Source: Dryococelus australis (taxonomy: Eukaryota > Arthropoda > Insecta > Phasmatodea > Phasmatidae). From it: 64,000 nt of DNA. Below the pieces are notes generated by a model. It was not told where the DNA came from and made no database searches. It saw only the letters and a program-made list of their open reading frames with translations. The stretch is from positions 219,914,172 through 219,978,171 of the forward strand of contig CM056997.1 in assembly GCA_029891345.1 (NCBI GenBank). The letters are read 5' to 3'. The translations under genes and the position numbers were made by a program. The first letter of the stretch is position 1; each line of letters begins with the position of its first letter. Of the stretch, positions 23,710 through 34,436 are shown piece after piece.

Positions 23710-24668
23710 TAGCACAGTATTTAATAACTGCACTAAATATTCAGGCTTAATCTTATTTCGAGTTCTCACCATATTAAAACACAAGAGTTAAAGCTGTCCA
23801 TGATAAAGTGAACACTTTAGAAATGCACCTTAGGAAAAAGTCACTGACCCTGTATCCATGTATCATAATAGGCGCACTGAGTGACACTCAACCAGTAAAC
23901 TTGTTAACTATGAATATTTCAAAGTCGAATATAAAGTTTTAGGTAAAAATTTGTAATAACTTAAAATTATTTATATTGCTTTATGTTTTTTAATGCATCA
24001 TAGTGTAAAAATGAGCAGATTTGTAAAGTTTTTGCTTTCTTAATAATTTCATAGTTTCATTTGACAGCTGCATGAATAAAGTGATGATGATCATGACAAT
24101 GTTAATTTTACATAAGGTGAAGAATACACAACGAGCTTACAGTTAGATCTTAAGTGGGGTTCCCATTTTACTGCGAACAGCTTATACTCTAGAAGAGTTC
24201 AAGCAACCTGGTTAACCGCAAGTTATTGGGTAACCCAGGTCACGTGACGAAGCCATCCATGTTTAATTTACCAGGTAAATTTTCGTAAGCCCCTTAAATA
24301 CATTTCAGCCTCTCACCAAAGTATTGACTTATTTGTACTAGCCGTAAATATTTGTATGTGAAATTCATCTCCAAGCTAAGTAGATCACATTTTAAAATAA
24401 AACCAGAAATATTTCAATCGTTATGTTTTCAACTTGTGGCGCCCCCGTAATACATGTACATTTAGCCTTCTTTTCTTCTCCATGAAATATTGTGAAGCTA
24501 TGGCTATTTCTTGTAAACAATAATATTTACTACTACTATTGTGAAAATTAATTTGTCGTTAACGATAAGGTATAGGCGTTCTGTCAACGCTTCGGTAGTG
24601 TATGAGGTGATCGTATTTAGTTGAGATCTAGTGAATATTGTTACCTAATTCAGCGATACAGCTAAATT
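23710..24668 (+). other. Upstream region and presumed 5' UTR of BSDC1
   Basis: Unique-looking sequence up to the BSDC1 start codon, with no transposon traces in the last several hundred bases, consistent with promoter and leader. I see no TATA box or definite initiator, so no transcription start is called. A TAA stop in frame immediately precedes the ATG (24663-24665), so the reading frame begins at that ATG. Confidence 0.4.
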
Positions 24669-24688
24669 ATGGCTGAGGACCATGAAAG
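24669..24688 (+). CDS. BSDC1: BSD domain-containing protein 1, exon 1 (coding part)
   Basis: Codes for MAEDHE and the first two bases of R. The ATG has A at -3 and G at +4 and is preceded in frame by TAA. The exon ends AG before a consensus donor GTAAGT at 24689. The assignment comes from joining to exons 2 and 3 through canonical GT-AG sites, which gives MAEDHERNSGTGWWDSW and onward, closely like the vertebrate BSDC1 start (MAEGEDVGWWRSW). BSDC1 is a conserved, poorly understood cytoplasmic protein with a BSD domain further downstream, not in this window. Confidence 0.8.
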
Positions 24689-25000
24689 GTAAGTAGGAGA
24701 CCTGTAAATGTTGTATACAGTTACGTGGCCCAGTTGAACAATTACCAGCGTTTGTGTGTCTCACCTAATTTTAACTGTATAGTACATAGCACGTTTGACA
24801 ATACTGAAGTACACTTTCGGTATGATACTGTAATGTATAACTTCAGTTACTCGTGTTCTTATCTCTGAAAAGTAACTGCGAGAAAGCATTGTTCTTAATA
24901 GATAATGGCGTTTGCTCGAAGGTGTGTATCGTCAGATTGTTTTGAATACTTATTTGTACTTTAATGAGTTATATTACACTTGAAATTGTTTTATTTTTAG

Positions 25001-25052
25001 GAATTCTGGAACTGGATGGTGGGATTCTTGGTACAAAGCTGCGAAAGACAAG
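25001..25052 (+). CDS. BSDC1: BSD domain-containing protein 1, exon 2
   Basis: Acceptor TTATTTTTAG at 24991-25000, donor GTAATT at 25053. With the split arginine codon, it codes for RNSGTGWWDSWYKAAKDK and ends in phase 0. The GWWxSW...A(V/A)K(E/D)K block is the hallmark of the BSDC1 N-terminus. Intron 1 upstream is 312 bp. The donor is weaker than that of exon 1, and the intron that follows is about 37 kb and full of transposable elements. Confidence 0.85.
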
Positions 25053-25448
25053 GTAATTTTAATACAGGAAATAAAAACCAGGTAATTTTGTTAAGAAGTT
25101 GTAAATAACGTATTATTATTATTAGAATCTTGTATTAATAGCACTAATTAATTGTGAATCAGAAATATATATCTTCCTTCACAATTAACAGTATAGACTT
25201 TTAAAAATTATTTCACTTTTCTAGAATGTAAGTTACTTACCACTTACCAAATAATAATTGTAGGCGACTTAAATCTTTTTGGCATGGATTGGAATACTTT
25301 TCATGTATAAAATATTCCTTACTACAACAAACTTAAAGGTCATTCTTAACTTCAATCACTAAGTTTATTTAACTTAGAAGAATACAATATGACAAATCTG
25401 TTTTCTGAATTATTAGATTTATTATTTGGCAATTTTTATATTACTGTT

Positions 25449-25537
25449 GATAAATCGTTAGATCCACTTGTGGAGGAAGATAAATCGTTAGATCCACTCG
25501 TGGAGGAAGATAATCGTTAGATCCACTCGTGGAGGAA
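25449..25537 (+). repeat. 30-bp tandem triplication inside LINE A
   Basis: Three copies of GATAAATCGTTAGATCCACT-led 30-bp unit (25449-25478, 25479-25508, and 25509-25537 with one base missing). It encodes DKSLDPLVEE in the LINE linker; copy B has this segment once (VDKSIDSLVEEDK, about 56750-56790), so the triplication arose in copy A. The single-base loss in the third unit shifts the frame. Confidence 0.9.
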
Positions 25538-26295
25538 GATAAATGTCATTCGGCTTTATGTTGCCAATTTTCTTTTGACTTTGACAATTTTCAAAGTAAC
25601 AATCCAACATATTATAGAAATTATCAAAAGTGTGATTAATTATCCCTATATCTGGCAATTAACAGTTTTGATTCGTGCCGGATTTATTCAATGGAGGATG
25701 TGAATCTTATGGTTGATTTCTTAACCAATAACGTACAAGTACTAATTAACGTATATGTACCTAAATCCACAAAAATAAATACCCAATCTGGTTTACAAAA
25801 GTTATTCTTGTTTTGATTGAAAAGGAAGTACACTGTCATAGACTTTATAAGAAATTAAAATCACATTGTACCTATCTTTGTTTTCTGATTTAAGGAAATT
25901 GGTCAAGGAAAAAATAAAAATAGCAAAAATAGCTTGGTAAACAAAAATAAACAATAATATGAAAAGTGAGCCAAATAAATCTTGGAAATATGTTCCCTTA
26001 CGTTAAATGTAGATGGATTCACAGCTCAAGATTCTGCACGTTTGGTTAATATTTTTGCCCAGCATTTTGTTAAGCAATATGTACAATTTAATATTAATGC
26101 CCAAGAACACCTTATTGGCAGAATAAATAATATTAATATTGATATTGTGGTCATAATTCAGGGATTAGTTCTATGGGCCATTAAAAAGATCAAAAGTAGC
26201 ACGTCAACTGACTGTGATGAAATCCGTAATTTTATTATTAAAGGTTGCTCTCCTGTTTTTACTCCAATATTAACCCACATCTTCAACTTTAGTTT

Positions 26296-27202
26296 AGGAA
26301 GCTGTATATATCTTGATGTTAGGTAGCTGTATATATCTTGATGTTAGGAAGCTGTATATATCTTGATGTTAGGAAGCTGTATATATCTTGATGTTAGGAA
26401 GCTGTATATATCTTGATGTTAGGTAGCTGTATATATCTTGATGTTAGGAAGCTGTATATATCTTGATGTTAGGAAGCTGTATATATCTTGATGTTAGGAA
26501 GCTGTATATATCTTGATGTTAGGAAGCTGTGTATATCTTGATGTTAGGAAGCTGTATATATCTTGATGTTAGGTAGCTGTATATATCTTGATGTTAGGAA
26601 GCTGTGTATATCTTGATGTTAGGAAGCTGTGTATATCTTGATGTTAGGAAGCTGTATGTATCTTGATGTTAGGAAGCTGTATATATCTTGATGTTAGGAA
26701 GCTGTATATATCTTGATGTTAGGAAGCTGTATATATCTTGATGTTAGGAAGCTGTATATATCTTGATGTTAGGAAGCTGTATATATCTTGATGTTAGGAA
26801 GCTGTATATATCTTGATGTTAGGAAGCTGTATATATCTTGATGTTAGGAAGCTGTGTATATCTTGATGTTAGGAAGCTGTATATATCTTGATGTTAGGTA
26901 GCTGTATATATCTTGATGTTAGGAAGCTGTGTATATCTTGATGTTAGGAAGCTGTGTATATCTTGATGTTAGGAAGCTGTATGTATCTTGATGTTAGGAA
27001 GCTGTATATATCTTGATGTTAGGAAGCTGTATATATCTTGATGTTAGGAAGCTGTGTATATCTTGATGTTAGGAAGCTGTGTATATCTTGATGTTAGGAA
27101 GCTGTATATATCTTGATGTTAGGAAGCTGTATATATCTTGATGTTAGGAAGCTGTATATATCTTGATGTTAGGAAGCTGTATATATCTTGATGTTAGGAA
27201 GC
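26296..27202 (+). repeat. 25-bp minisatellite, 36 copies, within LINE A RT
   Basis: Unit AGGAAGCTGTATATATCTTG-led, 25 bp, 36 full copies plus a 7-base partial. Four variants occur: the major unit; AGGTAGC; CTGTGTATATC; CTGTATGTATC. It sits exactly where copy B reads a single SSGIYPNIGK in the RT, and the unit itself encodes GSCIYLDVR, so the array grew from RT coding sequence. The ancestral segment is flanked by TTAGGAAGC on both sides. A run of eight variant units starting at 26521 recurs in order at 26846, a 325-bp (13-unit) higher-order period. As 25 is not divisible by 3, the array destroys the RT frame. Confidence 0.97.
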
Positions 27203-28525
27203 GCTGTGTTGTGCCTATTTTCAGAAAAGGAAACAGAAGAGATGTGAACAACAATAGGCCTATATCTTTATTGTGTGCTTTTCCCAAAGTCTTTGAGAAG
27301 GAAATTGTTAAACATCTTTCTTTTACTACAATAAATTAAATTACTGAATGCCAACATGGCTTTCAAATGGGCATAACAACAGCTACCAATTTATTTAGTT
27401 TTGTAGATAAATTATATTCTGAAACTACTAATAGTCAACAAGTAGATGTAATTTATTTTGATCTTCAGAAGGCTTTTGATACATGTCAACACTATATTAT
27501 ACTTAAAAAATTACAATATTTTGGTCTTAATACCCCATATATTAATTGGTTTACAAATAATTTTTCAAATAGAACTTTTGTAGTCAAACTCAAAACCTGT
27601 TTTTCTAGTTCAAATAATATATCTTCTGGGGTGCGTGAAGGAAGCACCCTTGGACAGTTACTCTTTAATATATTGATGAGTGATATCGTCAGTGTAATAA
27701 GTCACTCCAGTGCACTTCCAATGATCTTAAGCTCTATAAATGTATTAAAAGTAGCGCAGGCTGTGCTAAGTTACAAAATGATAGTACAGCAATTAATAAT
27801 TGGTGTATCAATAATTGTGATGAGATAAGATATAATGAAAACGGTATGCTTTAATGAGATCTAAATTAGAATATTACTCTGTAGTATGGAACTATGTTAC
27901 TGGATCTGATGCAAGTAGAATAGAGAACATACAAAAGAATGTTTTTAGATTATTGTTTCATAGATATTCAACACAAATAGATATAACAATACATTTGTTA
28001 AATATAAAACATTATCTTTAACTTATCGTAGAGCCATTATGGATTCTCTTTTTTAATCAATGCGTTTTTAAATAATCTATCATGTGTGCCTATTAGTAAA
28101 AAAGTTGGGTTAAAAGCACCTCCGTATACTCATAGAATGACAAATACTTTTTCGGTTTTAGGTCACAAAAAAGATTTATTGAGTAGATGTGTAAGTATTT
28201 TTAATAAATATGTTTCAAATTTTGACCCTACTTTTTTGTAAAAAGATTCTTTTTCAATATCTTTATAAACATTTTGTAACCCACATGTTACCACTTTAGT
28301 AATTCCAACTCAATTATCCTGTATTTTTCTTGTGAATTACATTTTTATCAATCACTTTTTATATTTCTTCTGTTTTTTAATTATTTATCTCTGTATTTGT
28401 TTTTTACCCTGTTTTTTGTCGTATTTATCTGTGTGTTAAATGTTTTTATGTATGTGCCACTCTGTTAACGGTTTCTCACTGTTGGGTGCCACAGTAATCT
28501 CTGATAAATAAATAAATAATTATAA

Positions 28526-29750
28526 TAAAATAAGTGTAGTGGACAGTTCTTAAGATTAATTTGCTATATATTTAGGCTATCTTTTTCTGAGTAGGCTTTA
28601 ATTTTTGAGTCAAAGAAGTCTATTGTAACTGAATTTGTATTGTAACTGAGCGGTTTATTTTTGTGTGACACATAAGTAGCAGGGAAGTAGTTATGTTGAT
28701 TGTGGAATAATGCACATTAAGTACTTAATTTTTGGTACAGGTGCTTAGGTATTTTCTTAAGTGACAATTTTGGACTCAACATTTGTTTTAACAACTTTTC
28801 TGAAAATAATTTCTTGAAAGTGACATTGTTAGGGTTTGCAGAAGTGTCTTAGTGTTCTCAAGCATATTTCGTGGTAATTATTTACTCCATTATTTTATCA
28901 TAATAAAAAAATTAAATAACTTTAGTGGTTTATTGTGCATTTATGTAATTAACTTATTGAGGAAGTTAACTATTATTCTTTGAGAACTAACTTCCAAGAA
29001 GTGATTAGGAGAGAGTATTAAAGTTACTTAGTTATTCCAGTAAAACATTGCACAGAGAATGAAAGAGTTATGTGATTGCAGCTGACAGTTTTCTACCAGC
29101 TTTTGTGCAGGTGATTGCAGAGTGCACTCACTGGCTATAGCCACTCACACTAACTTTAGACTGCTAGGAACCCATCAAGTATGTCTTAATGCTTACCTCA
29201 CTTTCAGGCTTGTGAAAGGTTTTATTGTCTGTTGTGTTTTCCTTGTTTTGTAGTGCATTGTTTAAGGCCAGACTGGATAGGCAGCTTCGCCATATCACAG
29301 CATAGAGATTTCAATGTTAAATACTATTTACTATAACACAGGCAATTTAAGTAATATTAATATGAACCAAAAACTAAGTTGTAGATTTTGAATAACTTGT
29401 TTAGGACACATGATCATTTGTGAAATTATTTGATTATAAATTTTTTTTTATTAATTATATTTTCAAACTGCTGTATTTTTCAGAGTTTAACTTAAAATGT
29501 TTTAAAAGCGATGTGTCAGTGTGCGTATAGTGGACGCACGGAAAAAAGTCAGCGGTGACGATATTGTATCTCTAGAAACAAAGGAAACACATGCAATTTT
29601 ATAATGAAACTCTTGGGGCGTGAAAGTCTGCCGCTACGTGTAGCATGGATTGTAAGGCATCTACGAAAGTGCTCAAGAGGGGTAGAAGGGAGAGCTGTGG
29701 TGACTCATGTATTCTAGCAGGCTGTGTGTGCAACCTGCGCTTATGAACAC
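28526..29750. other. Intronic sequence, nothing recognised
   Basis: AT-rich BSDC1 intron 2 sequence. I see no coding frame or known repeat family. Confidence 0.35.
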
Positions 29751-30644
29751 TTTGTGAAGGAACTTGGACCTTTGTTGAGGGGTGGAGGATGGTAGTAAGA
29801 TATCGGGAACAAGTTTGTGAAGGAACTTGGACCTTTGTTGAGGGGTGGGAGGATGGTAGTAAGATATTGGGAACAAGTTTGTGAAGGAACTTGGACCTTT
29901 GTTGAGGGGTGGAGGATGGTAGTAAGATATTGGGAACAAGTTTGTGAAGGAACTTGGACCTTTGTTGAGGGGTGGGAGGATGGTAGTAAGATATTGGGAA
30001 CAAGTTTGTGAAGGAACTTGGACCTTTGTTGAGGGGTGGGAGGATGGTAGTAAGATATTGGGAACAAGTTTGTGAAGGAACTTGGACCTTTGTTGAGGGG
30101 TGGGAGGATGGTAGTAAGATATTGGGAACAAGTTTGTGAAGGAACTTGGACCTTTGTTGAGGGGTGGGAGGATGGTAGTAAGATATCGGGAACAAGTTTG
30201 TGAAGGAACTTGGACCTTTGTTGAGGGGTGGGAGGATGGTAGTAAGATATCGGGAACAAGTTTGTGAAGGAACTTGGACCTTTGTTGAGGGGTGGAGGAT
30301 GGTAGTAAGATATCGGGAACAAGTTTGTGAAGGAACTTGGACCTTTGTTGAGGGATGGGAGGATAGTAGTAAGATATCGGGAACAAGTTTGTGAAGGAAC
30401 TTGGACCTTTGTTGAGGGGTGGGAGGATGGTAGTAAGATATCGAGAACAAGTTTGTGAAGGAACTTGGACCTTTGTTGAGGTGTGGAGGATGGTAGTAAG
30501 ATATCGGGAACAAGTTTGTGAAGGAACTTGGACCTTTGTTGAGGGGTGGGAGGATGGTAGTAAGATATCGGGAACAAGTTTGTGAAGGAACATGGACCTT
30601 TGTTGAGGGGTGGAGGATGGTAGTAAGATATCAGGAACAAGTTT
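29751..30644. repeat. 63/64-bp minisatellite, 14 copies
   Basis: Fourteen head-to-tail copies of a unit beginning TTTGTGAAGGAACTTGGACC. Nine are 64 bp (GGGGTGGGAGG) and five are 63 bp (units 1, 3, 9, 12, 14, with GGGGTGGAGG or like). Copies 2-6 carry ATATTGGG while copy 1 and most of 7-14 carry ATATCGGG, so neighbouring copies are alike. The minus strand lacks stops in all three frames, so it shows overlapping open frames of about 300 codons, which I regard as artefacts. Confidence 0.97.
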
Positions 30645-31723
30645 GGCTAAAAGTAGTACTATCAATGATTGCAGTAAAATGCAAGATGGAGAGGGATGAG
30701 CGTGTCATAATGTGAGAAGAAAACACGAGAGAGTAGGAAGAATGCATTGTTTTTACAGACAATAATGCAATACTTTCTAATACTTACATTACGCATGGGT
30801 AATGAACGACATGTCTACAATTCGACGCATGAAATTTGTCTACAAACTTTACATAATTCTGTGGTCTTGCTGCATGTGTTTTTAATGAATCTCCGATTCT
30901 CCAATGACAAAACTTCAGTAACAAATATTTTAGTTTTGTTTTTGATGATATCACTTCACAACTGATTATAAATCTAGGCAGTGCCGGTATTACTATGTAC
31001 AATAAATAAGTAAAATTTTGTTTACGACACCGATTATCTCACTTCCTTACCAAGGATGCCAAACAATACGTAAAACATACTGAGTGATTATTTACAAATG
31101 CTCATTTGTTTACTCACTGCTTTATGTCAATGAGGTCTTTAGAGTCGATGAGAGTTAAATGAGGTGGAAATGGAGCATCACCACGAGTGAAGGGTGGAAG
31201 AAACAAAATATCCTCAAAAAAACTCGCTGGCTTTTGGTAATGCCCTGACACGATTTTCACAAATTTGGGAGATGAGCGCCCTAGCCACTCGAACGCTCGT
31301 CCAAAAGTAACTTGTCAGCTGATGGATATCTTGGTTTCGACACACTACATGGCTGCAATAGCAGTACATGACTTATTTAGCAATGCATCCAAAATAACAA
31401 GACCATAGGTGCTATGTCTGGTAGTGTCATATGCTACACGTAAAGAATTTCCAGATATAAACATTAATTTTTTGACTTATCTCATTTGTAATTTATGGTT
31501 GATGAAAAGAATACCAACATGTATGCGTTCAGTGTGGGGGTTATCAAGTACTTTTTCACAGTTAAAACGACCACAGCCTTATAGAATGCTTAGGTTTTCA
31601 ACATTTATGAAATTGCGAATTCGATGGAATCGTTGCAATTATATCCACGCAGTGGTCAGAAGCTTCACAATGTAATTATCATTCAGAAAGCCAATGTATT
31701 ATTTGTGTGTGTGTGTACGTACA
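30645..31723. other. Intronic sequence, nothing recognised
   Basis: Unique-looking sequence between the minisatellite and the pyrimidine tract. Confidence 0.3.
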
Positions 31724-31881
31724 CACACACTCTCTCTCTCTCTATATTCTCTCCCTCCCTCCTCTCTCTCTCTCTCCTCTCTCCTCCCCCTCTCTTCCCC
31801 TCCTCTCTCTCCCTCTCTCCCCCTCTCTCACTTTTCCCCCCCCTCCCCTCTTTTCCCCCCCCTCTCTCTCCCCCCCCCCCC
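31724..31881. repeat. (CA)n/(CT)n polypyrimidine tract
   Basis: A short ACACAC run passes into (CT)n and mixed C/T sequence of about 150 bases, ending in a C run (31861-31881). The Ser/Pro/Leu-rich plus frames and the Glu/Gly/Arg-rich minus frame across it are by-products of composition. Confidence 0.95.
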
Positions 31882-34436
31882 ATCATGTTATTTGGAAATT
31901 ATATTTAGCTGTAGCTTATGAGTAACTCCGTATACTATGCACAAATAAGTAAGGTAAATAGTTTTCTAATTAATAAAAGAAAACCAATTGATTACATTGC
32001 GGACTTTGACTGCATATTAAAAGAATAAATATTTGGAAGTAAACCCTATTACTTCATGGTTTTAATGTAAAATAAAGGAAAGAAGTACAAAAATTATTTT
32101 CCCAAAATTTTCCTGAAACACGGATGGAAAATTAACAGTGAATAACCAGACAAGTGCAATGGTCCCAAACACAAGTAATTGCTTAAATTCGTGGCTAGTT
32201 ATCACAGATTTTTAGCATAAGTTCCATTTAATTATTTCCTTCAATTTAGAGAAGTGGCTGTCCAATCAAAATGTAGGAGCACAATTTGTCCCGTATTTAT
32301 ACATAAAATGTAAAATGTTTTATTATGCTCTAAACTCTCTGGCAGTACATATTGGAAACAAAGGTGAATATATATGCGTATAAGTGTTTGAGATGCAAAT
32401 AATTCCACTGGGATACACGTCGTTTTTATGTAGATGAATGATATTTTCTGGATGAAGCTGTGTAGGCCTACTATGGGGCGAACATTATCAATGTAACTTG
32501 ACTTTCATAATAGTCCTTCTCAGAACCTGTGCACTATCAGCCAACAACTGACTACACCGCGGCTCAGCCTGGCAGAAGGCGATTATTAAAATAATTTTGT
32601 AATATATTATTGAAAATGGGGAGAAGTGATTGTAGATATTCTTCACTTGAGACTGTTTTTTAAGCATATGTTTACACATGAAAATTAATTTTTCATAATA
32701 GTTACGCATTTTATTTATTTATAGATGTTTACATACATAAAAATTTCAGTAAGGGTCAGAAAATTGTTATTTTTTGTTACATATTTAGAATATTAGTAAT
32801 ATCAAATGGAGACGAAGTGATGAGTCATCATTATATGATCTATGTATTAGAAATATTTAATACGTGTACTAAAAGGTTTGAGTTAGCCCAGATGTAGTGA
32901 CGTGCGACTTTCCATCGAATAATTTCATAAACCATTCATAAATAGTTTATAATAACATACGCATGCTACGTCATGGTATTTTCAATATCTCTGTCAGCGC
33001 TAAGTTGATTTTGGGTAAAATTAATGCAATCCTTATAATATTGTATATAGTACTCCATTTTTTATTGGTGTTATATAGTGATCATGTGAGATACAACTAC
33101 GTAATTATGTACAGTACATACAATCCCAATTTATACAGTCTAATTTACCTGGTTTCGATTTTCATAACTCAATCTATAATATAACCAATGTATTAGTAAA
33201 CGAGAACAAAAGCAAAACTAATAATGAAAATTGGATCACGAAGTCTCTTTTGAACATTCAAAATATTTATTGTACATATGCTTACATGGTCAACATTGGA
33301 AACATACTGTACATTATACTATCAACAAATAATTACTGTACATTATACTATCAACAAATAATTACTGTACATTATACTATCAACAAATAATTTTGCCAGC
33401 GAGGTTAACTACAGATATAGAATAACTACCCTTACACAACTGTTGATCCTGAGTAAACTGATATGATTGTGCGTGTGAAACCTTTGTTATTATTGCTTTA
33501 TTAATTGGAATGATAGTGTGGATGTTAGTAAGGAGTCATACTTTTACAAAATGAGGCTCATCTTAAGGTCCTTTTCAAAATAGACGCATTTGGAATATTA
33601 CTCGGCTGTCTATAACACTTTACCCCGTATTGATATTTGGAGTCCGTTGTTTGCCCTAGCTTTATATATATCAGGCTGTTGAAGCTGCTAGCTTATAATG
33701 ATCATAATTCCGAAATAGCAACAAATAATACCCTTTACTATACATATTTAAAGTCACAAATTTGTACGTGACATATATAAAAGTCGTCTAGAAGTTAAGC
33801 AGATTAACACAGAAGAAGTAATAATAGACAAAATACTTTGCAATATATACAAACAACTTACTACCACTCCCAAAAAAACATCTTTACATGCTTACATTAA
33901 ATAATTAACAAATAAAATAAAATATACAAATAAAACACTACTACTTCCTTGTTAAAAAGCTTTCTCTTCTTTTTACTTTGCAAATTGTATAGTGAAAATC
34001 AATTGATTTGGAAGTTGCAGAAAGGGTATATGTATAACCCACACTTTGCAGAATAGATAAATGTATAGCTACACTGTACAGAAAGGTCATATTTATACAA
34101 CATGTAAGTAATATATTGTAGAAGATATTTGACTTTAGTCTGTCATTGTATTGGCAGTAGGTATATCAAGTCTAAAATAATTATTACTGGACTAACTTGA
34201 AATGCTAATCAGTTTTTTCTCTCTCCTGAGAGGTTTGGTTTTTGTGACATGTGCAAGGTCCTAAGGAGTTCAGAAAAACACTGTGTACGAGTATCACATA
34301 GTACAAGCTATTGAGAAATCTTAGCGACCTAACTAAAAACCATTGCAAAACATCAAACTTAGGAAGTATTATATGCTGTTTGCATTTAGCTCTTTCTGAT
34401 ATTTTTATCTTTACCTTTAATTAACTGACGCTCTGC
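31882..34436. other. Intronic sequence, mostly unremarkable
   Basis: AT-rich sequence with only short open frames. It includes a three-copy 29-bp tandem repeat, listed separately. Confidence 0.3.
33306..33392. repeat. 29-bp tandem repeat, 3 copies
   Basis: ACTGTACATTATACTATCAA-led 29-bp unit three times without a difference (33306-33334, 33335-33363, 33364-33392). The perfect identity suggests recent slippage. Confidence 0.95.

Larger units (their letters stand above)
25230..28525 (+). mobile_element. Jockey/CR1-group LINE, copy A (with internal minisatellite)
   Basis: Plus-strand non-LTR element. Visible parts: end of the endonuclease, IIIVGDLNLFGMDWN (25252-25296); linker with VEEDK (about 25490-25560); RT fingers KKIKSSTSTDCDEIRNFIIKGC region (about 26185-26250); RT after the minisatellite, with NRPISL (27247-27272), QHGF (27352-27363), FDLQKAFDTCQH (motif A, 27458-27493) and SGVREGSTLG (motif B, about 27625-27656); thumb and C-terminal block SKLEYYSVVWN (about 27862-27894) and IENIQKNVFR. 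It ends with an (ATAA)n tail near 28505-28525. It is 5'-truncated, frameshifted in several places (including around motif C, about 27715-27735), and lacks a segment near 27835-27860. Copy B (56735 onward) is a sister copy. Confidence 0.85.

Noticed and set aside
23473-23784. Polyisoleucine and polyaspartate frames
   Set aside because: Composition by-products of the (TCA)n microsatellite.
26296-27202. Possible CRISPR-like array
   Set aside because: The 25-bp units are head to tail without spacers, and the array lies inside a LINE in a eukaryotic intron.
29599-30665. Minus-strand open frames of about 300-330 codons with Pro/Ser/Leu-rich repeats
   Set aside because: They are translations of the 63/64-bp minisatellite, open in all three minus frames at once. 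No start context or domain supports a protein.
31624-31925. Ser/Pro/Leu-rich and Glu/Gly/Arg-rich frames
   Set aside because: By-products of the polypyrimidine tract.
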